Part shown: positions 28,269 to 36,228 of the stretch, one piece after another
Layout: each line of letters opens with the position of its first letter
Numbering within the stretch: position 1 is the first letter of the stretch
Origin: Streptomyces sp. NRRL B-1347
GTDB lineage: Bacteria > Actinomycetota > Actinomycetes > Streptomycetales > Streptomycetaceae
Direction of reading: 5' to 3'
NCBI RefSeq assembly: GCF_000720325.1
Contig: NZ_JOJM01000040.1
Coordinates: 21,581 to 85,580, forward strand
DNA length: 64,000 nt
The notes under the pieces: generated by a model
Seen by the model: the letters and a program-made list of their open reading frames with translations, nothing else
The model's database searches: none
Told to the model about the DNA's origin: nothing
Made by a program: the position numbers and the translations under genes

Positions 28269-29054
28269 CTAGAGCCCCTGCCAGGCAGGCTTGTTGGCAT
28301 ACGTGTGCCGGAAGTAGTCCGACAGCTTCAGCTTGGACGCCGCGGCCTCATCCACCACGACCGTCGCATGCGGATGCAGCTGCAGCGCCGACGCGGGCAC
28401 GATGGACGCCACCGGCCCCTCGACCGTGGCCGCCACGGCGTCCGCCTTGCCCTCGCCCGTCGCGAGCAGCACCAGGTGCCGCGCCTCCAGGATCGTGCCG
28501 ATGCCCTGCGTGATGACGTGGTGCGGGACCTGGTCGATGTCGCCGTCGAAGAACCGCGCGTTGTCCACCCGGGTCTGCTCGGTCAGGGTCTTGATCCGCG
28601 TCCGCGAGGCCAGCGACGAGCAGGGCTCGTTGAACCCGATGTGCCCGTCCGTGCCGATCCCGAGCAGCTGGAGGTCCACCCCGCCCGCCTCGGCGAGGGC
28701 GCGGTCGTACGCCTCGCAGGCGCCCTGTACATCCTCGGCGCTGCCGTCCGGACCCATGAAGGCCGCCTCGCTCAGGCCGAGCGGCTCGACGACCTCACGC
28801 AGCACCACCGAGCGGTACGACTCCGGGTGCCCGGCCGGAAGCCCGACGTACTCGTCGAGCTGGCAGATCCGCGCCCGCGCCACGTCCACGGCACCGTCGC
28901 GGACCTTGGCGGTCAGGGCCTCGTAGATGGGCAGCGGGGTCGAGCCGGTGGCGACACCGAGCAGGGCGTCAGGCTTACGGCGCACCAGGGCGGCCATGGC
29001 CTCCGCGATGAGCTCGCCGCCTGCCTTGGCGTCCGGGACGATGACAACTTCCAC
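28269..29054 (-). CDS. nagB: Glucosamine-6-phosphate deaminase
   Basis: A 261-aa NagB that converts glucosamine-6-phosphate to fructose-6-phosphate and ammonia, and so removes the DasR-releasing effector. Motifs: ATGSTP phosphate loop (35-40), catalytic Asp67 (QLDEY), and GIGTDGHIGFNEP with Asp136, His138 and Glu143. It is convergent with the das operon and has its own dre operator at 29087-29102. Confidence 0.97.
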   Translation of the reverse strand: MEVVIVPDAKAGGELIAEAMAALVRRKPDALLGVATGSTPLPIYEALTAKVRDGAVDVARARICQLDEYVGLPAGHPESYRSVVLREVVEPLGLSEAAFMGPDGSAEDVQGACEAYDRALAEAGGVDLQLLGIGTDGHIGFNEPCSSLASRTRIKTLTEQTRVDNARFFDGDIDQVPHHVITQGIGTILEARHLVLLATGEGKADAVAATVEGPVASIVPASALQLHPHATVVVDEAAASKLKLSDYFRHTYANKPAWQGL

Positions 29055-29086
29055 GCTGGGCCTGCCGATCTGGAGAAGGGGGACGG

Positions 29087-29102
29087 TGTGGTATAGACCA
29101 AT
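29087..29102. promoter_or_regulatory. dre site (DasR operator) upstream of nagB
   Basis: TGTGGTATAGACCAAT contains TGGTATAGACCA, 11 of 12 matches to the dre core TGGTCTAGACCA. It lies 33 bases upstream of the nagB start on the minus strand, as expected for the known DasR control of nagB. Confidence 0.92.
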
Positions 29103-29351
29103 CTAGCAGAGCTGCCCCCCTGCGGCGCAGCCCTTCCGCACCCATGCTTCCGCCTCCCCGTCCACGACGCCCGGCGAGGCGGCCCCCCGGCCCGCTGCGC
29201 CCTCGCGCCCCCGGCCGCTGCGCCCACGAGCCCCCGCCCCGCCGCGCCTACGAGCCCCGGCGAACGGACCCCGCCCGGGCCCGGCCCGCGCAGCCCCCCG
29301 TCCCCGGCGAACAAGGAGCGCTCCGGGCCGGGAGCGAGCAGAGTGGTACGC
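29103..29351. other. Divergent region between nagB and SIS gene
   Basis: About 250 bases, strongly C-rich on the plus strand with short proline-codon-like repeats, without a convincing gene. It must contain the SIS gene promoter; no second dre is seen, so the SIS gene is either unregulated by DasR or controlled through the nagB-side operator. Confidence 0.5.
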
Positions 29352-30422
29352 ATGACCGTGACCCCCTCCTCCCCGTACAGCGAGCAGCCGGGCCGCATCA
29401 TGTCCCGGGAGATGGCCGAGCAGCCCGACGTGCTGCGGCGCATCCTCGACATCGGCGCCCCCCGGATCCGCCGGACCGCCGAAGAGGTCGCGGCGAAGCG
29501 CCCCCGCTTCGTGCTGCTCACCGCCCGCGGCACCTCCGACCACGCCGCGCTCTACGCCAAGTACCTCCTCGAAGTCCGTCTCGGCCTGCCCTGCGGGCTG
29601 ACCTCCATGTCCACCACCACGGCCTACGCCGCCAAGCCCGACCTGCGGGACGTCCTGGTCATCACCGTGAGCCAGTCGGGCGGCTCGCCGGACCTGGTGG
29701 CCTCCACCCGGGCCGCCCGCGAGGCCGGTGCCGTCACCCTCGCCGTCACCAACAACCCGGACTCGCCCCTGGCCGCCGTCTCCGAGCACCACATCGACAT
29801 CCTCGCGGGCCCGGAGAAGGCCCTCCCGGCGACGAAGACCTACACGGCGTCCCTGCTCGCCCTGTACCTCTTCGTCGAGGGCCTGCACGGGAGCGACGGC
29901 GCCCAGGCCGGGGCCCTGCCCGGCCTCGCCGCGGACCTCCTGGCGCGTCACGAGGAGATCCGCACCCTCGCCGCGCGCTACCGCTTCGCCGAACGCATGG
30001 TGATCACCTCGCGCGGCTACGGCTACCCCACCGCCAAGGAAGCCGCCCTGAAGCTGATGGAGACCAGCTACATCCCCGCCCTCGCCTACTCCGGCGCCGA
30101 CCTCCTGCACGGCCCCCTCGCCATGGTCGACAACATCTCGCCGGTCATCGCGGTGGTCACGGACGGCAGGGGAGGGGAGGCGCTCCAGCCCGTCCTCGAC
30201 CGGCTGCGCGGCCGCGGCGCCGACCTGGTGGTCATCGGCCCCAAGGCCCAGGTCGAGCAGGCGTCCGCCGGATTCGTGCTGCCGACGGAGGGCGTGGCCG
30301 AGGAGCTCCAGCCGATCCTGGAGATCATCCCCCTGCAACTCCTCGCCTACGAGGTCACGATCGCCCGCGGCCAGGACCCCGACGCGCCCAGGGCGCTGGC
30401 CAAGGTGACGGAGACCCGCTGA
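29352..30422 (+). CDS. SIS-domain sugar-phosphate isomerase/deaminase-like protein
   Basis: A 356-aa protein with two SIS domains (about 25-165 and 195-345), equivalent to the isomerase half of GlmS without the glutaminase part. Segments MSREMAEQPDVLRRIL, ARGTSDHAALYAKYLLE and SQSGGSPD are typical of the AgaS/NagB-II and FrlB-like group that acts on amino-sugar phosphates. Divergent from nagB, it may be a second glucosamine- or related phosphate deaminase. ATG 29352 is used; an in-frame GTG three codons earlier is possible. Confidence 0.82.
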   Translation: MTVTPSSPYSEQPGRIMSREMAEQPDVLRRILDIGAPRIRRTAEEVAAKRPRFVLLTARGTSDHAALYAKYLLEVRLGLPCGLTSMSTTTAYAAKPDLRDVLVITVSQSGGSPDLVASTRAAREAGAVTLAVTNNPDSPLAAVSEHHIDILAGPEKALPATKTYTASLLALYLFVEGLHGSDGAQAGALPGLAADLLARHEEIRTLAARYRFAERMVITSRGYGYPTAKEAALKLMETSYIPALAYSGADLLHGPLAMVDNISPVIAVVTDGRGGEALQPVLDRLRGRGADLVVIGPKAQVEQASAGFVLPTEGVAEELQPILEIIPLQLLAYEVTIARGQDPDAPRALAKVTETR

Positions 30423-30426
30423 CCCC

Positions 30427-31281
30427 TCAGGCCAGCGAACCCCCCGTGGCGTCGAGCCACTGGCCCGTCACCCAGCGCCCGTCCGGCGAGGCCAGGAACG
30501 CGACCACGTCGGCTATGTCTTCCACCGTGCCGACCTTGCCGAGGGCGGACAGGGCCGCCGCGCCCGCCCACGCCGCCTCGTTCCCCTCGCCGCGCAGCCA
30601 GGCGGCGTTGACGTCCGTGTCCACGACGCCCGGGGCGACCGAGTTCACCGTGATGCCCCGGGGGCCGAGGACCTTCGACAGGTTCCGCGTGAAGACGTCC
30701 AGGGCGCCCTTCGTCATCGCGTACGTCAGGATGTCCGGCATGACGGCGGCGCGGGAGACGCCGGACGAGATGTTGATGATCCGGCCGCCGTCCCGCAGGC
30801 GCTCCGCGGCGAGCTGCGTGATGAAGTACGGCGCCTTGGCGTTCACCGCGAAGAGCCGGTCGAACTCCGCCTCGTCGGTGTCCGCGAAGGGGCGTGACGT
30901 GCCGATGCCCGCGTTGTTCACCAGGATGTCGACGCCGTCCGCGTGCGCGTCGAACGCCGACCACAGCGCCTCGGCGTCCCCCGGCCTGCCGAGCTCCGCG
31001 CCGATCGCGAACGCCGAGCCGCCCGCCCGCTCGATCGCGGCCACGGTCTCCTTCGCGGCCGCCTCGTTGCTGCCGTAGTGCACGGCGATCCGGGCGCCGT
31101 CCCGGCCGAGCCGCTCGGCGATGCCCCGCCCGATGCCCCGGCTGCCGCCCGTGACGAGCGCGGTCCTCCCCGCCAGCCGCCCCGCGGCGGATCCGGCCGT
31201 GGATCCGGCCGTCAGGCCGGCTGCCCCCGGTGTCGCCTCCCCGGAAGCCGCCCCCGTCGCATTCCCCTTCAGCGCACCCAT
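30427..31281 (-). CDS. Short-chain dehydrogenase/reductase
   Basis: A 284-aa SDR, classical type: cofactor loop TGGSRGIG (about 44-51), NNAG (126-129), catalytic Ser in NISSG and the Tyr-x-x-x-Lys pair in YAMTK. The basic Arg after the glycine motif favours NADPH. The first ~35 residues are a low-complexity Ala/Gly/Thr extension; start ATG 31281 has GAGGGGGG upstream. Divergent from a TetR gene with paired palindromes between, so it is the probable target of that repressor. Its end lies 4 bases from the SIS gene end (convergent). Substrate unknown. Confidence 0.88.
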   Translation of the reverse strand: MGALKGNATGAASGEATPGAAGLTAGSTAGSAAGRLAGRTALVTGGSRGIGRGIAERLGRDGARIAVHYGSNEAAAKETVAAIERAGGSAFAIGAELGRPGDAEALWSAFDAHADGVDILVNNAGIGTSRPFADTDEAEFDRLFAVNAKAPYFITQLAAERLRDGGRIINISSGVSRAAVMPDILTYAMTKGALDVFTRNLSKVLGPRGITVNSVAPGVVDTDVNAAWLRGEGNEAAWAGAAALSALGKVGTVEDIADVVAFLASPDGRWVTGQWLDATGGSLA

Positions 31282-31304
31282 GGTCAGGCGCCCCCCTCTT
31301 TCTC

Positions 31305-31316
31305 TAGCGGTCGCTA
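31305..31316. promoter_or_regulatory. Palindromic operator 1 of the SDR/TetR pair
   Basis: TAGCGGTCGCTA, a near-perfect palindrome (TAGCG..CGCTA), lies 24 bases upstream of the SDR start. The same pattern recurs at 31352, so both are likely TetR-family binding sites. Confidence 0.7.
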
Positions 31317-31351
31317 CACAAAGACCGTACCCGATCTCATTCCCTCTTTTC

Positions 31352-31363
31352 TAGTGCCCGCTA
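31352..31363. promoter_or_regulatory. Palindromic operator 2 of the SDR/TetR pair
   Basis: TAGTGCCCGCTA shares the TAGYG-NN-CGCTA pattern with the site at 31305 (47 bases centre to centre). It lies 14 bases before the tetR-type start, allowing autoregulation. Confidence 0.7.
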
Positions 31364-31376
31364 TAGAATTTTTCCC

Positions 31377-31994
31377 ATGGCGACGAAACAGCGAGGCAGA
31401 CCCCGCTCCTTCGACCGCGAGACGGCCCTGGAGAAGGCCCTGCGCACGTTCTGGGAGCAGGGGTACGAGACGACGTCCGTCTCCGACCTCACCCGCGAGC
31501 TGGGCATCGGCGCGCCGAGCCTGTACGCGGCCTTCGGCGACAAGCGGACCCTGTTCGCCGAGGTCCTGCAGCGCTACGCCGTCTCGTACGGAGCCTTCGG
31601 CGCCCGCGCGATGGACGAGGAGCCGACCGTGCGCGCGGGCGTCGAGCGCATGCTGCGCGAGGCGGCCGCGGAGTACACGGACCCGTCGCATCCGCACGGC
31701 TGCCTCGTCATCCACGCCGCGGTCAACTGCGCGACGCCCGAGGTGGAGCAGACCCTCCGCGACCAGCGCAACGCGAACATCGCCTCGTTCGAGGACCGCA
31801 TCAAGACCGCGGTCGCGAGCGGCGAGCTGCCCCGCGACACGGACACCGCGGCGCTCGCCCGCTATGTGGGCGCCGTCCTGCAGGGCCTGTCCCAGCAGTC
31901 GAGGGACGGCGCCACCCGCGAGGAGCTGGAGGCCGTCGCGGAGGTGTCGATGCGGGCCTGGCCCGCGTCCGACCCGGTGGGTTCCGCGCGCTGA
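31377..31994 (+). CDS. TetR-family transcriptional regulator
   Basis: A 205-aa TetR repressor: helix-turn-helix at about 10-55 (ALEKALRTFWEQGYETTSVSDLTRELGIGAPSLYAAFGDKRTLF), followed by a ligand-binding domain of the YxaF/AcrR-like group with HPHGCLV. Divergent from the SDR gene, with two matching palindromes in the 95-base gap. The inducing ligand may be a substrate of the SDR. Confidence 0.9.
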   Translation: MATKQRGRPRSFDRETALEKALRTFWEQGYETTSVSDLTRELGIGAPSLYAAFGDKRTLFAEVLQRYAVSYGAFGARAMDEEPTVRAGVERMLREAAAEYTDPSHPHGCLVIHAAVNCATPEVEQTLRDQRNANIASFEDRIKTAVASGELPRDTDTAALARYVGAVLQGLSQQSRDGATREELEAVAEVSMRAWPASDPVGSAR

Positions 31995-32336
31995 GACGGC
32001 GTGTCCCGGCCCCTCCCGCGCGGCACGGCAACAAACATCTCCCCGTACGTAGACAGACGAGAATGGTCTAGTCCACAATGCGGGGTATAAGCTCCGCCCT
32101 CCCCGCACAGGAGAGCGGACCGAGGAACCGGCGCTCTCTGCCCTGACCGCGTCGGCTTCTCCCGAATCGGCGGCCGATACCGCACAGTCCGGCCGCCGAT
32201 GCACCAAAGGGCTGCGGTGTTGGGGACGGGTTGAGGGTCCCGCCCTGGCGCCGCGGCCCGTCGGTGCGCCGACTGCCTCCGCGCGCGGGGGAGCGGACCT
32301 CGGGCCCTGCCCGGAGCGCCAGGTACGCTCGCACAC
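31995..32336. other. Intergenic region upstream of the histidine kinase
   Basis: 342 bases with no gene. It holds a dre-like palindrome (32062-32077) followed by TATAAG at 32086-32091, which could be a -10 box with the dre-like site covering the -35 position. The rest (32095-32330) is GC-rich with no other clear signal. Confidence 0.6.
32062..32077. promoter_or_regulatory. dre-like site upstream of PdtaS-like kinase
   Basis: AATGGTCTAGTCCACA contains TGGTCTAGTCCA, 11 of 12 matches to the DasR core TGGTCTAGACCA. It lies 260 bases upstream of the kinase start and just before a TATAAG. A DasR link of this gene is not something I recall, so it is a prediction. Confidence 0.6.
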
Positions 32337-33812
32337 GTGCCCTCCATGAACGACCTCGTACGCCAGCACACAGCCCTCGGCGACTCCGACCTCGAGTGGC
32401 TGCACCTGCTGGTCTCGGAGTGGCAGCTGCTCTCCGACCTGTCCTTCGCCGACCTCGTCCTGTGGGTCCCCACGCGCGACGGCACCCGCTATGTCTCCGT
32501 GGCGCAGATGCGGCCCAACACCGGCCCCACCTCGTACCAGGACGACATGGTCGGCCACCTCGTCCCGCGCGGCCGCCGCCCGCTCCTGGACGCCGCCCTC
32601 GACGAGGGCCGCATCGTGCGCGAGGGCGACCCGGAGTGGCGCGAGGAGGTCCCCGTCCGGGTCGAGTCCATCCCCGTGCGCAGGGAGGGCCGCGTCCTCG
32701 GCGTCATCGCCCGCAACACCAACCTCCTGACGGTGCGCACCCCGTCACGCCTGGAGCTCACCTACCTCCAGTCGGCGTCCGACCTGGCGCAGATGATCGC
32801 GGCGGGCTCCTTCCCGTTCCCCGACCAGCAGGTCGACATGGACGCGTCCCCGCGCGTGGGGGACGGCCTGATCCGCCTCGACGCGGACGGCATCGTGCAG
32901 TACGCGTCCCCCAACGCCCTGTCCGCGTACCACCGCCTCGGTCTCGCCGCCGACCTCGTGGGCCACCACCTGGGCAAGGCGACCGCCGAACTCGCCCCGT
33001 CCCGCGGGCCCGTGGACGAGGCGCTGATCAAGCTCGCCAGCGGCTGGGCGCCCCGCGAGTTCGAGATCGAGGGCGGCGACGGCGTGATCCAGCTGCGCGC
33101 CATCCCGCTCAAGCCCAAGGGCCCGCGCATCGGGTCGCTCGTGCTCCTGCGCGACGTCACCGAACTGCGCCGCCGAGAGCGCGAGTTGATCACCAAGGAC
33201 GCCACCATCCGGGAGATCCACCACCGGGTGAAGAACAACCTCCAGACGGTCGCGGCCCTGCTGCGCCTCCAGGCGCGCCGCATCGACTCCGTCTCGGGCC
33301 GCGAGGCGCTCGAAGAGGCGGTCCGCCGGGTGGGTTCCATCGCCATCGTCCACGAGACGCTCTCGCAGAACCTGGACGAGCGCGTGGAGTTCGACGACAT
33401 CGCCGACCGCGTCCTCGCGATGGTCGCGGAGATCTCGCCCGGCAAGGTGACGGGTCGGCGCACGGGACGCTTCGGCATCCTCGACGCCGAGGTCGCCACG
33501 CCGCTGTCGATGGTCCTCACCGAGATCCTGCAGAACGCCCTGGAGCACGGCTTCCGCGAGGGCGACACCGGCACCGTCGAGGTGTCCGCGGTGCGCGGCG
33601 GCACCTCCAAGGAGGTCCGGCTGCTGATCACCGTCCAGGACGACGGCGTCGGCCTGCCGGAAGGCTTCGATCCGCATCGCACGGGCAATCTGGGTCTGCA
33701 AATCGTCCGCACCCTCGTCGAGGGCGAGCTGGGCGGCACGTTCGACATGGTCCGCGCCCCGGAGCGCGGCACGCGCGTCGTCCTCGACATCCCGGTACGC
33801 GCCGACAAGTGA
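32337..33812 (+). CDS. PdtaS-like sensor histidine kinase
   Basis: A 491-aa soluble two-component kinase of the EstA/PdtaS class: N-terminal GAF_4 domain (about 5-150), PAS domain (about 175-280), HisKA_2 dimerisation domain with the HHRVKNNLQ motif (phospho-acceptor His295 or His296), and HATPase_c with the EILQNALEH N-box and DDGVGLP G1-box. No response regulator is adjacent; in actinobacteria the partner PdtaR, an ANTAR RNA-binding antiterminator, is commonly encoded elsewhere. GTG 32337 is used; ATG 32346 is an alternative. A strong terminator follows. Confidence 0.92.
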   Translation: MPSMNDLVRQHTALGDSDLEWLHLLVSEWQLLSDLSFADLVLWVPTRDGTRYVSVAQMRPNTGPTSYQDDMVGHLVPRGRRPLLDAALDEGRIVREGDPEWREEVPVRVESIPVRREGRVLGVIARNTNLLTVRTPSRLELTYLQSASDLAQMIAAGSFPFPDQQVDMDASPRVGDGLIRLDADGIVQYASPNALSAYHRLGLAADLVGHHLGKATAELAPSRGPVDEALIKLASGWAPREFEIEGGDGVIQLRAIPLKPKGPRIGSLVLLRDVTELRRRERELITKDATIREIHHRVKNNLQTVAALLRLQARRIDSVSGREALEEAVRRVGSIAIVHETLSQNLDERVEFDDIADRVLAMVAEISPGKVTGRRTGRFGILDAEVATPLSMVLTEILQNALEHGFREGDTGTVEVSAVRGGTSKEVRLLITVQDDGVGLPEGFDPHRTGNLGLQIVRTLVEGELGGTFDMVRAPERGTRVVLDIPVRADK

Positions 33813-33882
33813 CGCCCGGCGCGCACCGCCGGAGGCCCGGAGCGGACGCGCATCACCAGAAGCCACGGGCGGACGCGCACAG

Positions 33883-33919
33883 CAAGAAGCCCCGGACCGG
33901 GTGGGTCCGGGGCTTCTTG
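33883..33919. terminator. Bidirectional terminator between kinase and wblE
   Basis: A perfect 16-bp inverted repeat (33883-33898, 33904-33919; core AAGAAGCCCCGGACC) with a 5-base loop, flanked by T-rich bases on both sides (GCTTCTTGTT), between converging genes. Confidence 0.93.
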
Positions 33920-34026
33920 TTCACGTTGCGATGCGCACCGGGGGTGCTGCGCGGCTGCGGCTCGGGGGCGGGGGTTGCGTACGCGCTGTACGCGCCGCCG
34001 GGCTCAGGCTCGTGGGGGCGTGGGCG

Positions 34027-34284
34027 TCAGGCGCTGGCCTGGCGCGCCCGGTTGCGGGCGGCGCGGCGCTTCATCGCGCGGCGCTCGTCCTCGCTGAGGC
34101 CACCCCAGACGCCGGAGTCCTGGCCGGACTCGAGCGCCCACTGCAGGCACTGCTCAATGACAGGGCAGCGACGGCAGACGGCCTTGGCTTCCTCGATCTG
34201 CAGCAGCGCAGGACCGGTGTTGCCGATGGGGAAGAACAGCTCGGGGTCTTCCTCGCGGCAAACGGCGTTGTGACGCCAGTCCAT
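34027..34284 (-). CDS. wblE: WhiB-family iron-sulfur regulator WblE
   Basis: An 85-aa WhiB-like protein, closest to WblE/WhiB1. The [4Fe-4S] ligands are Cys9, Cys37, Cys40 and Cys46, followed by the GVWGG turn (58-62) and a basic DNA-binding tail (RRAMKRRAARNRARQ). ATG 34284 follows AAGGAGAGG at a good distance. WblE/WhiB1 is nearly universal in actinobacteria and binds the housekeeping sigma factor region 4. Long leader with a palindrome upstream. Confidence 0.95.
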   Translation of the reverse strand: MDWRHNAVCREEDPELFFPIGNTGPALLQIEEAKAVCRRCPVIEQCLQWALESGQDSGVWGGLSEDERRAMKRRAARNRARQASA

Positions 34285-34604
34285 GGCTGCTACCTCTCCT
34301 TGGGTCTTACATGCAGGGTGCTTGTGAATGTGAACGCTTTCACGAATCCCTCCGCGCGGGAAGGGCCGACTCCCAGTTGCCTGGTGTGGACCTTGTGGTG
34401 AGAGGAGGGGTTCTGGCGGTCTGTAGAGGCCGGTGTTGCGGGCCGTCCCGATCGCCACCTAGAGATTCGCAAACCTCGGCGGCGGATACAACCCCTTCCG
34501 GAAAGTTTTTTTTGATTCCTCAGTGTCGACTGGGTCACAGCCGTACTTCCATGGGGTGGATCCTGGCCTAAACGTTCGAGTGAAAGGACTTTAGGCCCTT
34601 CCAC
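34285..34604 (-). promoter_or_regulatory. wblE upstream region with GTGAA palindrome
   Basis: 320 bases between wblE and the diacylglycerol kinase gene. The stretch is lower in GC than its surroundings. A palindrome GTGAACGCTTTCAC occupies 34330-34343, 46 bases upstream of wblE, and a run of seven or more T is at 34505-34514, close to the kinase gene end. The long distance suggests a wblE leader of 100 or more bases. Confidence 0.55.
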
Positions 34605-35573
34605 TCACACAATCACACGCAGTGCACGGCGTACGCCTGTGAACGTCACGCTCGTCCGCAGCCCCAGGTGGTCACCGTCCATCTGGAGGGGGAGAGGCGC
34701 CTTCGAATGCAAGGTGAAGTCCGTCAGGTCGTGCAGCGAGACCGCGTTCTTCCCGTGCGGACCCCGCTCGGGTGTCGAGCGCAGCAGCTGGGTGCCGTAA
34801 CGGGCCACCGAAGCGGTCGAAAGGCGCTTCAGGCCGAGCACGTCGAGACCCGTGTCGAACGACGCCTTCGGAGAGGCGTACAAGGGGCGATTGCCCAGGT
34901 AGGACCAGGGAGAGGTGTTGCAGACTATGGACATCACGAGGTCCGTCACCGGCTCCTCGCCGGCCCGCTCCAGGGTGATCGCGCCGTGCCGGCGGTCGTT
35001 CTCGCCGAGGAACTGGCGTACCACCTGGCGCACGTAAAGGGCGTGCGTCGATTTCTTGCCTCGCTCCCGGTGCTGTTCGACCCGGCCGACGACCCCCGCG
35101 TCGAAGCCGAGCCCGGCCGCGAAGGTGAACCAGCGCGCCGGGACCGCCTCGTCGTCCGTCCCGGGGGTGCCCGAGACCCGGCCGAGGCTCACCGTCCGTT
35201 CGCTTCCCTCACGCAGCGCGTCCAGGATGGCGCCGGTCGCCTCCACGGCGTCGTTCGGCAGCCCCAGGGCACGCGCGAACACATTGGTGGAGCCTCCGGG
35301 GACGACGGCCAGGCGGGGCAGGGCCTCCGGAGAGGGGCCGTTGTGCAGGAGACCGTTGACGACCTCGTTGACGGTGCCGTCGCCGCCGAGGGCGACGACC
35401 AGCTCGATGTCCTCGCTCTCCGCCGCCTGGCGGCCGAGGTCGCGGGCGTGGCCGCGGTACTCCGTAGTGACCGCTTCGAGCTTCATCTCGCTCGCCAGGG
35501 CGTGGATCAGTACGTCACGCGTGCGCGCACTGGTGGTAGTAGCCGCCGGATTGACCACGAGGAGAGCACGCAT
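34605..35573 (-). CDS. Diacylglycerol kinase family lipid kinase
   Basis: A 322-aa DagK/YegS/LCB5-type lipid kinase. The nucleotide-binding GGDGT motif is at 63-67, preceded by VNPAATTT at the start and followed by VPGGSTNVFARALGLP. The C-terminal beta-domain is complete. It phosphorylates diacylglycerol or a related lipid alcohol, recycling lipid into phosphatidate. ATG 35573 begins directly with MRALLVVNPAA, so the start is secure. Divergent from the small membrane-protein gene. Confidence 0.92.
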   Translation of the reverse strand: MRALLVVNPAATTTSARTRDVLIHALASEMKLEAVTTEYRGHARDLGRQAAESEDIELVVALGGDGTVNEVVNGLLHNGPSPEALPRLAVVPGGSTNVFARALGLPNDAVEATGAILDALREGSERTVSLGRVSGTPGTDDEAVPARWFTFAAGLGFDAGVVGRVEQHRERGKKSTHALYVRQVVRQFLGENDRRHGAITLERAGEEPVTDLVMSIVCNTSPWSYLGNRPLYASPKASFDTGLDVLGLKRLSTASVARYGTQLLRSTPERGPHGKNAVSLHDLTDFTLHSKAPLPLQMDGDHLGLRTSVTFTGVRRALRVIV

Positions 35574-35700
35574 GCGCAGCAGACTACCTAGCGGTCTTTA
35601 CCCGGCCCAGACCGAGGTCTCGCCCGGGCCTCACCGACGGTGCCCGTGAGCGGGTGCACCGAGGTGCCGGGTCCGCGTCGCCCGCGGCTACCCTCGATGC

Positions 35701-36153
35701 GTGAGCACTGAGCCGAAGACCACCCCCGAAGCCCCGGAAACGGGACCGCGTCCCGGGCGCCTGACGGCCGCCGCGGCGCTCGCCGCGCTGGAGGGCCTCG
35801 CCCTCGTCGTCGGCGGTGCGTACATGCTCGTGATGGGCCTCGCAGGCGATCCCGACAACCCGCGGCAGGCCGCCACGGGCGGGGTCACACTGATCGTCCT
35901 CGCGCTGCTGCCGCTGATCGCCGCGCGCGGTCTGCTGCGGCTGCGCCGGTGGGCCCGCGGGCCCGCGATCATCACGCAGATCATGGCGCTGCCGGTGGCC
36001 TGGCAGCTGCTGCAGGCGGACAGTGCGATGATCCCGGGCGGCATCGCGCTGGCCGCGGTCGCGGTCGCCACGCTCGTCCTCCTGGTGAACCCCGCGGCGA
36101 CCGAGGCGCTGGGCATCGGCGGCCCCGGGTCCGTACAGGAAGACGGCAAGTAG
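35701..36153 (+). CDS. Four-helix membrane protein, unknown function
   Basis: A 150-aa integral membrane protein with a Pro/Thr-rich cytoplasmic head (1-20) and four hydrophobic helices (about 22-45, 55-78, 85-105, 110-132). Conserved features such as AALEGLALVVGG resemble small Streptomyces membrane proteins of unknown role. GTG start. Convergent with sigH. Confidence 0.75.
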   Translation: MSTEPKTTPEAPETGPRPGRLTAAAALAALEGLALVVGGAYMLVMGLAGDPDNPRQAATGGVTLIVLALLPLIAARGLLRLRRWARGPAIITQIMALPVAWQLLQADSAMIPGGIALAAVAVATLVLLVNPAATEALGIGGPGSVQEDGK

Positions 36154-36228
36154 CCACCGGCCCGCCGAGCGGGCCGGGGTGGGAAGACCGCGGCCCCCGC
36201 GTGCGGCGCGCCCCGCGCGCGGGGACGG

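Noticed and set aside
35575-35600. A further dre-like element near CTACCTAGCGGTCTTT
   Set aside because: It lacks the TGGT..ACCA half-sites; only a short AGCGGTCT similarity remains.
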